Origin: Helicovermis profundi
GTDB taxonomy: Bacteria; Bacillota; Clostridia; Peptostreptococcales; Acidaminobacteraceae
Length of the DNA: 64,000 nt
Assembly: GCF_033097505.1 (NCBI RefSeq)
Contig: NZ_AP028654.1
Span: 2,924,001-2,988,000 of the forward strand
Direction of reading: 5' to 3'
Under the pieces are notes generated by a model. The model made no database searches and was not told where the DNA came from. It saw only the letters and a program-made list of their open reading frames with translations. Position 1 is the stretch's first letter. Each line of letters opens with the position of its first letter. Below are positions 9,426 to 18,470 of the stretch, piece by piece. The position numbers and the translations under genes were made by a program.

Positions 9426-12326
9426 TTACTTAATATTATTTATTATTTTCATTGCCAAGACAATAGCTTGCTCTCTCGATGCATTTCCTAAAGGATTAAA
9501 TTTATTTGATCCAACTCCAGAAAAGACTTTATATTCTTTAGAGAGTTTATCTATAGACTCTTTTGCCCATGAAGACATTTTATCTTCATCATCAAAAGAA
9601 GTATTTTCACTACCCAATGACTCTTTATCGAGTTCTTTACCAGAAGCTTTCAAAACCTTATCAAGCATAAGAGCCATTTCTTGCCTTGTAATAGTCTGCT
9701 TTGGTGAAAACTTTCTAAAGTCAGTACCATTTACAATACCTAACTGATATGCGTAAGTAACAAATTTATTATCTGTATCCGTAAAATAGTTGTTGTATAT
9801 TGTTTTTAATTTTTTTCCTGTTAAATTTTGATACAAATTTACAGCAATCTCTGCAAATTCTTCTCTCGTTATGTCTTTTCTAAAATTATTAAGGATACCA
9901 ACATATTCAATTTTTTCAGAAAATTCATCTACATTTACAAGAGCCCAATCACTTGGAATATCACTTGCTAATTTTCCTTTATAAGCTAAAAGAATACTAT
10001 CTTTTTTTTCTTTTAAATCAGCCTCTTCTTTTAGCTTTTGCTCTTCTTCAAGCTTCTGTCTAAGTTCTTCCTGAGTTTTTTTGATCTCATCTGTTGCTGA
10101 AGTATCAGAAGTAGATACAACTTTTCCAAGTTCATCGTAAATAATTATAGATTTAACTGTATCATCGAAATTTACTCTCATATTATCTTCTTTAGCCGAA
10201 TCGTTTGAAACAACTTTGAGCTTTACATAGCCTACAATGTAACCATAGAGTTTATTGTCTTTTATTTCGACAATTTTAAGAGAATTCCCATCTCTATCAG
10301 TTAAAACTTGACTACCATAATTAACTCTTACGTAATCGCCAGACGATTTATCTAAAAAATAATTAATAACTATTAATCTAATTCTTTTCTTTTGAAGACT
10401 CTCTAATAGCTCATTCATACTCGAGCTTCTTCCCTGAATTTTTTTCTCTAATTCATCAATTGTTTTTTCTTCGTATGCTTTTTCAATCTTTAAAAATTCT
10501 TTTGTTATATAAGTTTCTTCGATTGTCAAATCAATATTTCTATTTATAACATCTTTATAATCATATAAAACATCATCATTTAATTCAAAACTTACGTTTG
10601 GCTGAAACTCTGAACTTAATCCTATAGTAACTTGACTTTGAAGTTTTATTTTTTTTAACATAGGTTCGACTTCAAAACTAACCGTATCTGTAAGTTCACT
10701 GTCATCCGAGGTCATTGTTATTTTTGCCCTACCATTTTTTAAAACCTTAAAATTTCCTAAAGTATCTATACTAATTATAGAATTATCATCTGATTTCCAC
10801 TTTACTGTATCTAGTATAACCTTGCTAGAATTTGAAGATGACTTTAATATAGGTTTAAGCTGACCCGTTTGTCCTAAATATACTTCATACCTATTGTATT
10901 TTTCATGAAGAAATCCAGTATCAATTTTTGCACTCTTTATTGTAGATTCTGAAAAAATATTAACTTCATCAGTTAATCCATTAGCAGTAGTCACTCTAAT
11001 TCTAGAGGCACCTTCATGAGTTGGTATAAAATAATCTACACCATTTTCACTAGTAATTTTATAGCCTAAACTACTAAGAACACTTACTTTTACATTATTT
11101 TCGCTTACACTTATTGGATTAATTTCAAACTTAACAGGTACTTTTTCACCAACTAAAACTCTTGTTGGCATATTAATCAGTTTAATACTTTTAGGATAAG
11201 TTTTTTTAGCAGTTATAACTTTCGGCGTTGTAACTTTTGAATCTATTATACAGTAATCACTGTAAAGACCATCTACAGTAGTAGCATCTATTCTAACCAA
11301 TCCACTTTTTAATGCGGTAACTATTCCATTGTTATCAACACTTGCTATTGAAGTATCTGACGATTTATAAGTGACACCTTTTTCAATTGGAATAATATTT
11401 TCATATTTTGGAATTAACTTAAATGTAAGCATAAAACTTTTGTTGTTATCGTTAAGTTCTATTTTTTTATCATTTAATACAATTCCTTTAAGTAACGATT
11501 TAACAAAAATATGAATTGTATCTTGCTTTTCACCATCTACAGAAATCGCCCTAATATATGCATTACCATCTTTTAATGCCTTTAAAGTACCATTACTGTT
11601 GTCTTTTACCGATACAATAGCACTGTCAAAACTACTCCAATTTAAATCTTTAAGCATAGCCGATGCTGGCTCTATCTTAAAAGGAACTGTAAATTCTTCG
11701 CCGACATACACAGTTTTTTCCTTATCCAAAATATCAACCTTTGTAACCATACTTGATACATCAACTGTTATATAATCTCTTTTTCCACCATCAACTGATG
11801 TTACTAATATACTAACGCTTCCTTCTTTTAAACCCTTAACTCTTCCCTCAGAATCCACAGATGCAATTTCAGGGCTAGTTGATAAAAAAGTTACCTTTGT
11901 ATTAGCAGGAATTCTTAAATTTTCCGATTTTACTATTTCATATTCAACAACAAAATCTTCACCTACAAAAATTTTTTTATTAGGAGTTTTTATCTTTATA
12001 GATTTAATAGTTGATTTAACATTGACTAAAACATACGCTTCCTTAATATGAGTTCCAGTATTAACAGTTGCTTTAATCTCTGCACTACCTTGACCCTTTG
12101 CAACTATCGTACCACTGCTATCCACTGTGGCTACATTAGTATCACTGCTTTTCCATAATATATCACTCGAATTAATTTCATCACTTCCATCAAATAATTT
12201 TGAATTAAGTTTGATGCTTTCCCCAACATATAAGTCAAGTGAAGAAGAAGATGCAAATGATATTGATAAAAAAACTACTATAAATATAGAAACTAACATT
12301 GCTGCAATTATTTTTTTTGTACTCAA
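9426..12326 (-). CDS. Big_2 (Ig-like) repeat surface protein with C-terminal SLH domains
   Basis: A 966-residue surface protein. Residues 1-26 form a signal peptide. About six bacterial Ig-like (Big_2) domains follow, each with the pattern VYVGEEF...W.S.....V.D..G.....L..G.A.I...... . Residues near 780-815 are a charged coiled coil (EELRQKLEEEQKLKEEADLK). The last 150 residues are SLH repeats, with KDITREEFAEIAVNLYQNLT, TITRQEMALMLDKVLKASGK and NASREQAIVLAMKI. The protein should be anchored to the cell wall by its C-terminus and project Ig-like domains outward. It lies between the efflux operon and the TolC-like pair, so it may be the wall anchor of that apparatus, which is inferred from context. 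Confidence 0.87.
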   Translation of the reverse strand: MSTKKIIAAMLVSIFIVVFLSISFASSSSLDLYVGESIKLNSKLFDGSDEINSSDILWKSSDTNVATVDSSGTIVAKGQGSAEIKATVNTGTHIKEAYVLVNVKSTIKSIKIKTPNKKIFVGEDFVVEYEIVKSENLRIPANTKVTFLSTSPEIASVDSEGRVKGLKEGSVSILVTSVDGGKRDYITVDVSSMVTKVDILDKEKTVYVGEEFTVPFKIEPASAMLKDLNWSSFDSAIVSVKDNSNGTLKALKDGNAYIRAISVDGEKQDTIHIFVKSLLKGIVLNDKKIELNDNNKSFMLTFKLIPKYENIIPIEKGVTYKSSDTSIASVDNNGIVTALKSGLVRIDATTVDGLYSDYCIIDSKVTTPKVITAKKTYPKSIKLINMPTRVLVGEKVPVKFEINPISVSENNVKVSVLSSLGYKITSENGVDYFIPTHEGASRIRVTTANGLTDEVNIFSESTIKSAKIDTGFLHEKYNRYEVYLGQTGQLKPILKSSSNSSKVILDTVKWKSDDNSIISIDTLGNFKVLKNGRAKITMTSDDSELTDTVSFEVEPMLKKIKLQSQVTIGLSSEFQPNVSFELNDDVLYDYKDVINRNIDLTIEETYITKEFLKIEKAYEEKTIDELEKKIQGRSSSMNELLESLQKKRIRLIVINYFLDKSSGDYVRVNYGSQVLTDRDGNSLKIVEIKDNKLYGYIVGYVKLKVVSNDSAKEDNMRVNFDDTVKSIIIYDELGKVVSTSDTSATDEIKKTQEELRQKLEEEQKLKEEADLKEKKDSILLAYKGKLASDIPSDWALVNVDEFSEKIEYVGILNNFRKDITREEFAEIAVNLYQNLTGKKLKTIYNNYFTDTDNKFVTYAYQLGIVNGTDFRKFSPKQTITRQEMALMLDKVLKASGKELDKESLGSENTSFDDEDKMSSWAKESIDKLSKEYKVFSGVGSNKFNPLGNASREQAIVLAMKIINNIK

Positions 12327-12435
12327 GTAAATCCCTCCTAAGAAAATATCTTAAATACATTATAACAAATTAATAACAATTAAAATTTACAATTATATTA
12401 ATTTATTACAAATCAACAATTATATAAAGAACTCT

Positions 12436-12500
12436 AAAAAAGCCCTGATTATGTTTTCTAAGATTCAGCGGGAGTAAAAACTCCCTCTGAATCTTAGAAA
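12436..12500 (-). terminator. Terminator after the hlyD-ABC-ABC-marR operon
   Basis: A 46-base hairpin with a 14-bp outer stem TTTCTAAGATTCAG / CTGAATCTTAGAAA and an inner stem GGGAGT / ACTCCC. On the minus strand it is followed within 20 bases by CTTTTTTAGAG. It separates the marR operon from the Big2/SLH gene. Confidence 0.75.
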
Positions 12501-12582
12501 TTCATTTATTACAAATTGATAAATATGAACGCATTCATAATTGAATACATTCATATTATGCTTTTAATTAGGCAATGTCAAA

Positions 12583-13143
12583 TTATTTTTTCTTTTTAAA
12601 TATTTGTTTATTTTCTTGAATAACATTTTCAATATCTTTTACACTCTGATATTCTGTAGTGTATTCATTTACTATATTTGTTTGAATTTTAACCAATAAA
12701 TTATTCAAAAGATTTTTTTCTTCATCACTTAAACAACTCACCATTTTTTCACTGAAATCCATATATAAATATTTTACTTCATCAAAAATACCTCGTCCTT
12801 TATCAGTTAAATGTGCTTTTATTGATCTTTTATCTTTTTTATTATTGCGTCTTTCTACAATTCCTTCTTTTTCCATTCTCTTAATCAAAGTAGTAATATT
12901 CGCCCGACTCACAAGCATTTTTCTACCTATTTCAATAAGAGGTATTCCATCTTCTTTTTCACTTAAAAGTAATATAACTAAAAATTTCGGTTCAGAAATA
13001 TTGTATTTATTGTATACGTTATCGTATACAAGTCGCATTATCTCGACTGTTCTAGAAATATTAAGAAGTGTTTTTCCTGAAGAAAATTCAATAAAAGAAT
13101 ACGCATTAAGATACTTATCAATGTCCGCACTTAAATTTTTCAT
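12583..13143 (-). CDS. MarR-family transcriptional regulator
   Basis: A 186-residue protein with the MarR winged-helix core: PKFLVILLLSEKEDGIPLIE, then IGRKMLVSRANITTLIKRME (recognition helix) and the wing EGIVERRNNKKDKRSIKAHL followed by TDKGRGIFDEV. It is the last gene of the hlyD-ABC-ABC operon and starts 3 bases after the preceding stop. MarR proteins bind palindromes near their own promoters as dimers. Two palindromes in the operon promoter (16523..16541 and 16564..16581) are the likely operators, so the regulator would repress its own efflux operon. The inducing ligand is unknown. The lysine-rich C-terminal tail is longer than usual. Confidence 0.88.
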   Translation of the reverse strand: MKNLSADIDKYLNAYSFIEFSSGKTLLNISRTVEIMRLVYDNVYNKYNISEPKFLVILLLSEKEDGIPLIEIGRKMLVSRANITTLIKRMEKEGIVERRNNKKDKRSIKAHLTDKGRGIFDEVKYLYMDFSEKMVSCLSDEEKNLLNNLLVKIQTNIVNEYTTEYQSVKDIENVIQENKQIFKKKK

Positions 13144-13146
13144 AAT

Positions 13147-14253
13147 TTAAAGCTCCTCCTGAACCTTATCTCTAGCTATTCTCTTAGATAATAAAGTTCC
13201 AATACCAAACCAAACTATTCCAAAAACAAATAACTCAGCAAGGTTCAAAGTAAAACCAACTGGAAAGACTCCTTTAATAATAAAATCTCTAAGTGGTGAA
13301 ACCATATATATTAAAGGCCATACTCCCTTTAATATTATAACAATAAAATGAGGCATTTTAAACAAGGGCCATACATAACCTGCCGTAAAAAATGATGGAA
13401 TACTCATCATCATACAAAACTGAGTTGCTACGAGTCGTGTTTTAGCAATGTTTCCAATAACCATAGCTACACCTGTTAAGCACATTAAATAAATCATCGA
13501 CATAAATGTGGCTGTATAAATATTTCCAAGTACATTTATATGAAGAACTTTTATTAGTAAATTAAGACTAATGAAAAACGCTAATCCTGAAACAATAATA
13601 TGAACAAAGGCTTTTGCAAAAACGTTTTCTTTATTTTTTATATAGTTAAGTGTAAAAACCGACAAAAACAATTGCTGAATAAGCACAAGTATAATCCCTG
13701 GCATTACATAATACTTATAAGAAAGTTTTGGATCCCAAAGTACTCTTGTAGTAATATTAAAAATATTAGCATAGTTATTAGCTAATTTTTCAGGAACTTT
13801 TTTATCATCTTCTAAGAATTTTACAGTTATATCTTTATTAATAGAAGAAATAATTTTAGTCCCCGTTGCCATTGCATTATTTCCAATAGCTATATTAGTT
13901 CCGTCAACTAGAAGACCTAGAGCTTCGCCTTTTTTATTATTTATATTTTTTTCAAAATTTGGCGGAATAAATAATCCTGTATATACTTTTTTACTATCTA
14001 CTAAATTTTTTAATTCATCCATATTTTTTACATAATACAAAACATCATACCTATCATTATTATCAAATTCTCTAACAACATTTCTAGATAAATTAGAATT
14101 ATCTAAATCAAGAACTGCCATAGAAACATCATTTAAATAATCATTAGAATATACAAGGCCAAAGAATAATGTGAAGAAAAGTGGTCCAAGTATTAAAAAT
14201 ACTATATTTTTTGGAACAGAAAAAAATTTCTTTATTTCAATTTTAAGACTCAT
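13147..14253 (-). CDS. ABC-2 type transporter permease (second)
   Basis: A 368-residue membrane protein with one N-terminal transmembrane segment (NIVFLILGPLFFTLFFGLVY), a large extracytoplasmic domain of about 150 residues, and five C-terminal transmembrane helices. The conserved ending ...YVWPLFKMPHF...LKGVWPLIYMVSPLRDFIIKG is typical of YbhS/YbhR-like ABC-2 permeases. Its start overlaps the preceding permease by 11 bases, so the two are probably made together as a heterodimer. No ABC ATPase gene is present in the operon or elsewhere in the window, which is unusual for this family. Confidence 0.85.
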   Translation of the reverse strand: MSLKIEIKKFFSVPKNIVFLILGPLFFTLFFGLVYSNDYLNDVSMAVLDLDNSNLSRNVVREFDNNDRYDVLYYVKNMDELKNLVDSKKVYTGLFIPPNFEKNINNKKGEALGLLVDGTNIAIGNNAMATGTKIISSINKDITVKFLEDDKKVPEKLANNYANIFNITTRVLWDPKLSYKYYVMPGIILVLIQQLFLSVFTLNYIKNKENVFAKAFVHIIVSGLAFFISLNLLIKVLHINVLGNIYTATFMSMIYLMCLTGVAMVIGNIAKTRLVATQFCMMMSIPSFFTAGYVWPLFKMPHFIVIILKGVWPLIYMVSPLRDFIIKGVFPVGFTLNLAELFVFGIVWFGIGTLLSKRIARDKVQEEL

Positions 14254-15361
14254 AAGAAATTTCCTCCTTATCTTTTAATTTAATCTCAATTCCAAATGAA
14301 CTAAATAATACTATTAATCCAAATGAAACAATTGATATAATTGCTAATACACTAATATCTTGATTGAATGTGTTCGAACTACCACGAAGCATCAAATCTC
14401 TAAGAGTTTCACCATAATGTGTATAGGGCATATAGTATGCTAATTTCTGATAAAACTGTGGCATTGAAGAAAGCGGCCAAGTGTAGCCAGAAAGAATTGA
14501 ACTTGGAATAAACCAAATAGCTGCAACTTGCGACGCCAATACCCTATTATTAATTACTGCCGAAATAAACTGACTAACTAATGTAACTGATAATGAAAAA
14601 ACAAATGTTAGAAGCATTATACTCGGTACATTAGCTACTAATGGAACTTTAAAAAATCTAACTTGAATAAATATAATCGTTATCATCGCAACAAATCCTG
14701 CTATTGTATAAAAAGCAATATTTTCAAATAGATTTTTATACATATCTTTACCTTTTTTTGCAATAAAAGCTACTGAGGCTGTCATTGCAATACCAATTTG
14801 AACAAGTGCAGTCATAAAACCCGGAAGAAGAAAATTAACATAATTTCTTGTAGGATTTCCAAGCAAGCGTACATTAGTTTCAATTGGTCTAGCAGTGTTA
14901 AGAGCGACACTAGAAGGCATACTAAATTTTCCTTCAAATGAACTTATCATCGCTCCTGTTTTTATTGTAAGAAGTATCTCACTCGATCGTATTTTTGTAA
15001 ATGATGCACTTGAAAGCTGACTACCATCAATAACTGTCATAAGCTTTGGCCTTTTCATATCTTTAAGATCTTTTGTAAAGTTTTTCGGAATAACTAATCC
15101 ATAAAGAATTTTACCCTCTTTCATAAGTTCTTCTACTTCTTCTGGGCTTGATGCATAATACTTAAGACCAAATGTTTCATTATTATCAAAACTATTTACT
15201 ATAGTTCTTGTTAAAGAAGTATTATCACCAATATAAACACCCATTGGAATTTCTTTTAGCTGTTTATCATTCATTATAAAAAGCGTTAGAACGTTTACAA
15301 GTATCGGAAGAAAAAGTATTAAGATAAGAGACACTTTATATTTTTTTATTTTTTCTCTCAT
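14243..15361 (-). CDS. ABC-2 type transporter permease (first)
   Basis: A 372-residue paralogue of the next gene: an N-terminal transmembrane helix (VSLILILFLPILVNVLTLFI), an external domain, then five to six helices, ending with GYTWPLSSMPQFYQKLAYYM and PYTHYGETLRDLMLRG. This matches the ABC2_membrane_3 type seen in YbhFSR-like exporters of drugs or lipophilic compounds. It starts 10 bases after the hlyD stop. The two permeases with an HlyD adaptor resemble ATPase-less or split exporters. The energy source must come from an ATPase encoded elsewhere, or the permeases may act differently. Confidence 0.85.
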   Translation of the reverse strand: MREKIKKYKVSLILILFLPILVNVLTLFIMNDKQLKEIPMGVYIGDNTSLTRTIVNSFDNNETFGLKYYASSPEEVEELMKEGKILYGLVIPKNFTKDLKDMKRPKLMTVIDGSQLSSASFTKIRSSEILLTIKTGAMISSFEGKFSMPSSVALNTARPIETNVRLLGNPTRNYVNFLLPGFMTALVQIGIAMTASVAFIAKKGKDMYKNLFENIAFYTIAGFVAMITIIFIQVRFFKVPLVANVPSIMLLTFVFSLSVTLVSQFISAVINNRVLASQVAAIWFIPSSILSGYTWPLSSMPQFYQKLAYYMPYTHYGETLRDLMLRGSSNTFNQDISVLAIISIVSFGLIVLFSSFGIEIKLKDKEEISYES

Positions 15362-15371
15362 ATTATACTCC

Positions 15372-16448
15372 TTATTTAGAAATATCTACAATCGCAGTCA
15401 TTCCTGGTCTAAATAATTCCTCATCATTATTAATTTTAATCTTTACACCATATGAAACTAAATCAAATTCACCATTTTCATTGCTCGCTTTTTTAACAGC
15501 ATAATCAGCTTTTTTATTAATTCTAACAACTTTCCCTACAATTTTTTTATCTTTATAAGCTAAAGTTTTAATTTTTACTTCATCTCCAACTTTAAATTTA
15601 GAAAGATACGTTTCATCAATTTCAATATCAACCCACATATCTTTTAAATCTGTAATAGTTGCAATATTCATACCAGTTGAAGCCATTTCGCCTTCACTTG
15701 AATTAAGTAAAGTAACAGTTCCACTAAGAGGAGAAACTATTGCAGCGTCAGTTAAATACGTTTCAACTTCTTTTATACCAGCAAGTGCTTGTGCATATTT
15801 ATCTTCCGATGCAGCAATATTACTACTAGCAGCAGCTACCATTGCTCTTGCAGCAGTTACTTGACCACTTGCAGCAATAATATCTTCGTTTCTTGCACCA
15901 TCTTTAGCCATTTTATAATCTTCATACGCCACATTCATTTTAGTTTCAATCTCATCTACCTTAGATTTAGAAACGCCACCTTTTTTGTAAACTGCACTTA
16001 ATCTATCATAAGTAGTTTTTAAATAATCATAAGCAGCTTTTGCCTTTGAAACAGTTTCACCTCTTGCGCCATTCTTTGCTTTTCTTAAAACAGCTTCAGC
16101 AGCATCAAGTTGACCATTAGCAGCTTGGTACTGAGCCTTAGCAGCTTCAACACCATTCTCTGCAGCCTTAGAAAGTGCAACTAAGCCCTCTTTCTTTGCC
16201 ATAATATCCTTAGCATCGATAACTGCAATCGGATCACCTTTTTTAACAATCTCTCCTTCACTAACTTTAATCTGAGAAATTCTACCTGGAACTTTTGTAT
16301 TAATATCTACATCATTAGCTTCAATGTAACCCTGAAATAAATTCTCATCATTTAAAGTAGTTTTTGAATTATTAACACTAGAAAAACCCACTAGCATTAC
16401 AAGAGCAATTACAACTACACTAACCATAGTAACCATTTTTTTATTCAT
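15372..16448 (-). CDS. HlyD-family periplasmic-adaptor-like efflux protein
   Basis: A 358-residue membrane-fusion-type protein. Residues 5-25 are a membrane anchor (MVTMVSVVVIALVMLVGFSS). A split lipoyl domain (VPGRISQIKVSEGEIVKKGD ... SPLSGTVTLLNSSEGEMAST) encloses an alanine-rich coiled-coil hairpin of about 130 residues. A beta-barrel follows (DMWVDIEIDETYLSKFKVGD) and the protein ends RPGMTAIVDISK. In diderm bacteria such adaptors bridge an inner-membrane pump to TolC. Here the TolC-like genes are about 6 kb downstream. It is the first gene of the operon, under the promoter at 16501..16529. Confidence 0.88.
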   Translation of the reverse strand: MNKKMVTMVSVVVIALVMLVGFSSVNNSKTTLNDENLFQGYIEANDVDINTKVPGRISQIKVSEGEIVKKGDPIAVIDAKDIMAKKEGLVALSKAAENGVEAAKAQYQAANGQLDAAEAVLRKAKNGARGETVSKAKAAYDYLKTTYDRLSAVYKKGGVSKSKVDEIETKMNVAYEDYKMAKDGARNEDIIAASGQVTAARAMVAAASSNIAASEDKYAQALAGIKEVETYLTDAAIVSPLSGTVTLLNSSEGEMASTGMNIATITDLKDMWVDIEIDETYLSKFKVGDEVKIKTLAYKDKKIVGKVVRINKKADYAVKKASNENGEFDLVSYGVKIKINNDEELFRPGMTAIVDISK

Positions 16449-16500
16449 TTTGTCATCTCCTTAAAATCATAATATTCATTTATTTATCATTGCAAGGATA

Positions 16501-16581
16501 AGTATAAACTCAAAAACTATTTTTGTAAATATGTTTACTAAATTGTTAATAGAAAGTTCACATTTGTAAACATATTTACAA
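16501..16581 (-). promoter_or_regulatory. Promoter and two MarR-type operators of the efflux operon
   Basis: On the minus strand a sigma-A promoter reads TTTACA (16524..16529), 17 bases, TATACT (16501..16506). Two palindromes share a core: GTAAATATGTTTAC at 16525..16538, overlapping the -35 box, and TTGTAAACATATTTACAA at 16564..16581 with 7-bp arms. One is the reverse complement of the other at the core. They fit MarR dimer sites and would let the regulator at the end of the operon block RNA polymerase. Confidence 0.7.
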
Positions 16582-16606
16582 TGCGAACTTTTTTAAAAAA
16601 AACAAC

Positions 16607-17075
16607 TTTATTTTTTATCTTTTCAAGGTAGATAAAAACCCAATAAAACGCAGCGCCTTAAGGCTGGTCTTGCCTTTGAAGCGAAGTTTTATTGGGTTTT
16701 TATCCTTTCGAAGCGAAGTTTTACTTGTCATTTAATAATCTAACTAAGACACTACCTTTCATCTTTTCAAGGTAAATAAAAAATAAAATAAAACGTAGCG
16801 CCGGGGGGCTGGTCTTGCCTTCGAAGCGAAGTTTTACTTGTCATTTAATATAAATGCTAAGACCATATCTTTCATATTTTCAAGGCAGATAAAAAATAAA
16901 ATAAAACGTAGCGCCTTAAGGCTGGTCTTGCCTTCGAAGCGAAGTTTTACTTGTCATTTAATATAAATGCTAAGACCATATCTTTCATATTTTCAAGGCA
17001 GATAAAAAATAAAATAAAACGTAGCGCCTTAAGGCTGGTCTTGCCTTCGAAGCGAAGTTTTACTTTATTTTTTAT
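16607..17075. repeat. About four tandem copies of a 113-144-bp terminator-like repeat
   Basis: The anchor TTTCAAGG occurs at 16621, 16765, 16878 and 16991 (spacings 144, 113, 113). The last two units are almost identical. Each carries AATAAAACG.AGCGCC...GGCTGGTCTTGCC..CGAAGCGAAGTTTTA. The first copy is closed by a perfect 19-bp inverted repeat (GATAAAAACCCAATAAAAC / GTTTTATTGGGTTTTTATC) and the last by a 20-bp one with a single mismatch. The right end is the terminator of the gene ending at 17082. The array fills the gap up to the efflux operon promoter. It looks like a terminator that has expanded in tandem. Confidence 0.85.
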
Positions 17076-17081
17076 CTTTTA

Positions 17082-17423
17082 TCAATTCCAATAACTTAAT
17101 CTCAAAAATGAATCTACAATTTTAACTTGTTCATTAAAACTTTCATCACTTAATATTCCATATTTTTTCCCATATATGCCTCTCGATTCAAGTGTCCATA
17201 AAAAACATTTAAAATTATCATATTTCTCTATATTATTACTTAATCTCCAAACGAAATCTTCAAGTTTTTTATATCTATCAGTTTCTAAATTTTTTTCTTT
17301 TTTAAGCATATTTATGTCTATAAGCAATTCAAAAGGCTTCATCACAAGATACCTATAACTCTCTTTATCATCTATAAAGTCCAAAACAAATTTTTCATAG
17401 CTTTCTTTCACTATTCTAAACAT
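17082..17423 (-). CDS. Hypothetical partner of the nucleotidyltransferase
   Basis: A 113-residue soluble protein of unknown family, rich in charged and aromatic residues and mostly helical, with no signal peptide and no recognised motif. Its start overlaps the stop of the upstream nucleotidyltransferase-like gene by 8 bases, so the two are translationally coupled and probably act together. The arrangement resembles two-gene toxin-antitoxin modules built on nucleotidyltransferases, but neither partner shows a decisive motif. It ends directly in the hairpin of the tandem repeat downstream. Confidence 0.6.
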   Translation of the reverse strand: MFRIVKESYEKFVLDFIDDKESYRYLVMKPFELLIDINMLKKEKNLETDRYKKLEDFVWRLSNNIEKYDNFKCFLWTLESRGIYGKKYGILSDESFNEQVKIVDSFLRLSYWN

Positions 17424-17925
17424 TATATTTCTCCTTAAAAATCAATAAGTTGTTTTTAAAAGCTTTCTTTTTGCTTTCAAATAAATCATTCCTATTTAAT
17501 ACTTCATCGATAATAGTAGTTAGTAAATTTTTATCTGCTTTTTTTATCAAAATATCAATATCATCTATATCCTTCTTTGCAAGTCTAATTATTTTACTCA
17601 CAATTATATCTTCAATAGATAATATATATACATTTAAATATTTAAATTCTTCAAGTTTTAAAGCTCTTTCTTTATATTTAGGAGAAAGCAAAGTAGAAGG
17701 ATATTCAAGCATATCGAAATCTCTAAGTTGAGCAAATACTTTTCCTAACTTAGAAGAATATTCTAAATCTACAAAATCAAAATCCCTTGTAGCTCTAGCA
17801 GTATATTCACCTAAAACACATGCAGATCCACCTAGAAAATATATATCAAACGGTTCAACTTCAAATAGTTCAGCAACTTTTTCCATGTCTCGAATTTTTT
17901 CTTGCAATTCAATTTTAATATCCAT
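17416..17925 (-). CDS. DUF6036-like nucleotidyltransferase
   Basis: A 169-residue protein with a minimal nucleotidyltransferase layout: YFLGGSACVLGEYTARATRD (GG-S motif) followed by DFDFVDLE (the paired acidic residues), and a conserved YILSIEDIIVSKIIRLAKKD with DIDDIDILIKKAD. The pattern GGSA...R.T.DFD followed by EDI.VSK is typical of DUF6036 and AbiEii-related proteins. These are often one half of toxin-antitoxin or phage defence pairs. The ribosome binding site is AAGAGGGA. The small gene behind it overlaps by 8 bases. Family assignment is moderately sure and function is inferred. Confidence 0.65.
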   Translation of the reverse strand: MDIKIELQEKIRDMEKVAELFEVEPFDIYFLGGSACVLGEYTARATRDFDFVDLEYSSKLGKVFAQLRDFDMLEYPSTLLSPKYKERALKLEEFKYLNVYILSIEDIIVSKIIRLAKKDIDDIDILIKKADKNLLTTIIDEVLNRNDLFESKKKAFKNNLLIFKEKYNV

Positions 17926-17983
17926 AATAATCCCTCTTAAGTAAATAGTTATTCTATGTACATTTTACCACGTTTTTCGTTTT

Positions 17984-18421
17984 TTATATATTTTCAATAA
18001 AGCTAACTAATTCACGTCTAAAATTGTCATCTTTTGTTTTTTCTCTTTTCTTAAATTTAGTATAGCTCTTCTTTTTTTTCATTCTCTCTTTTTGACTAAT
18101 ATGTCTTGATTCAAGTATAAGTTCTATATTATCATTTGTAATCCATCTACCATTTTGATTTAGAATTTTACCATCTTTCGCCAGTGCCATCGCTGAAAGT
18201 CCATTGTCCTGAGTAATTACTAAATCACCTTTTTCCATGTGATTAACGATATAATAATCAGCTGCATCTCTTGTAACATCAACAGTAACAATTTTAGCAT
18301 AATCGTCTTCAATTCTTACCGCATGGTTTTTAACAACTACTAGTGGAACACTATGTTTTTTTGCTTCTTCTATAGTAATTTTTACTACAGGACAGCCATC
18401 TGCATCTACCCAAATTTTCAT
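17984..18421 (-). CDS. YaiI/YqxD family protein (UPF0178, DUF188)
   Basis: A 145-residue protein that opens with the family signature MKIWVDADGCPVVK and continues with VTVDVTRDAADYYIVNHMEKGDLVITQDNG. These conserved aspartates belong to a PIN/NYN-like nuclease fold. The C-terminus is very basic (MKKKKSYTKFKKREKTKDDN), suggesting nucleic acid binding. The family is widespread but its physiological role is not established. Length is normal. It is preceded by the EF-hand protein gene and followed by the nucleotidyltransferase pair. Confidence 0.9.
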   Translation of the reverse strand: MKIWVDADGCPVVKITIEEAKKHSVPLVVVKNHAVRIEDDYAKIVTVDVTRDAADYYIVNHMEKGDLVITQDNGLSAMALAKDGKILNQNGRWITNDNIELILESRHISQKERMKKKKSYTKFKKREKTKDDNFRRELVSFIENI

Positions 18422-18470
18422 AAATACCTCATCTTATTAATATTAAAGTTAAAGAGCAATTATCTTTATT

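Noticed and set aside
12515-12565. GAAnnnnTTC-type palindromes as MarR operators downstream of marR
   Set aside because: They are short, AT-rich and not near a promoter that I could define. The two long palindromes in front of hlyD fit much better.
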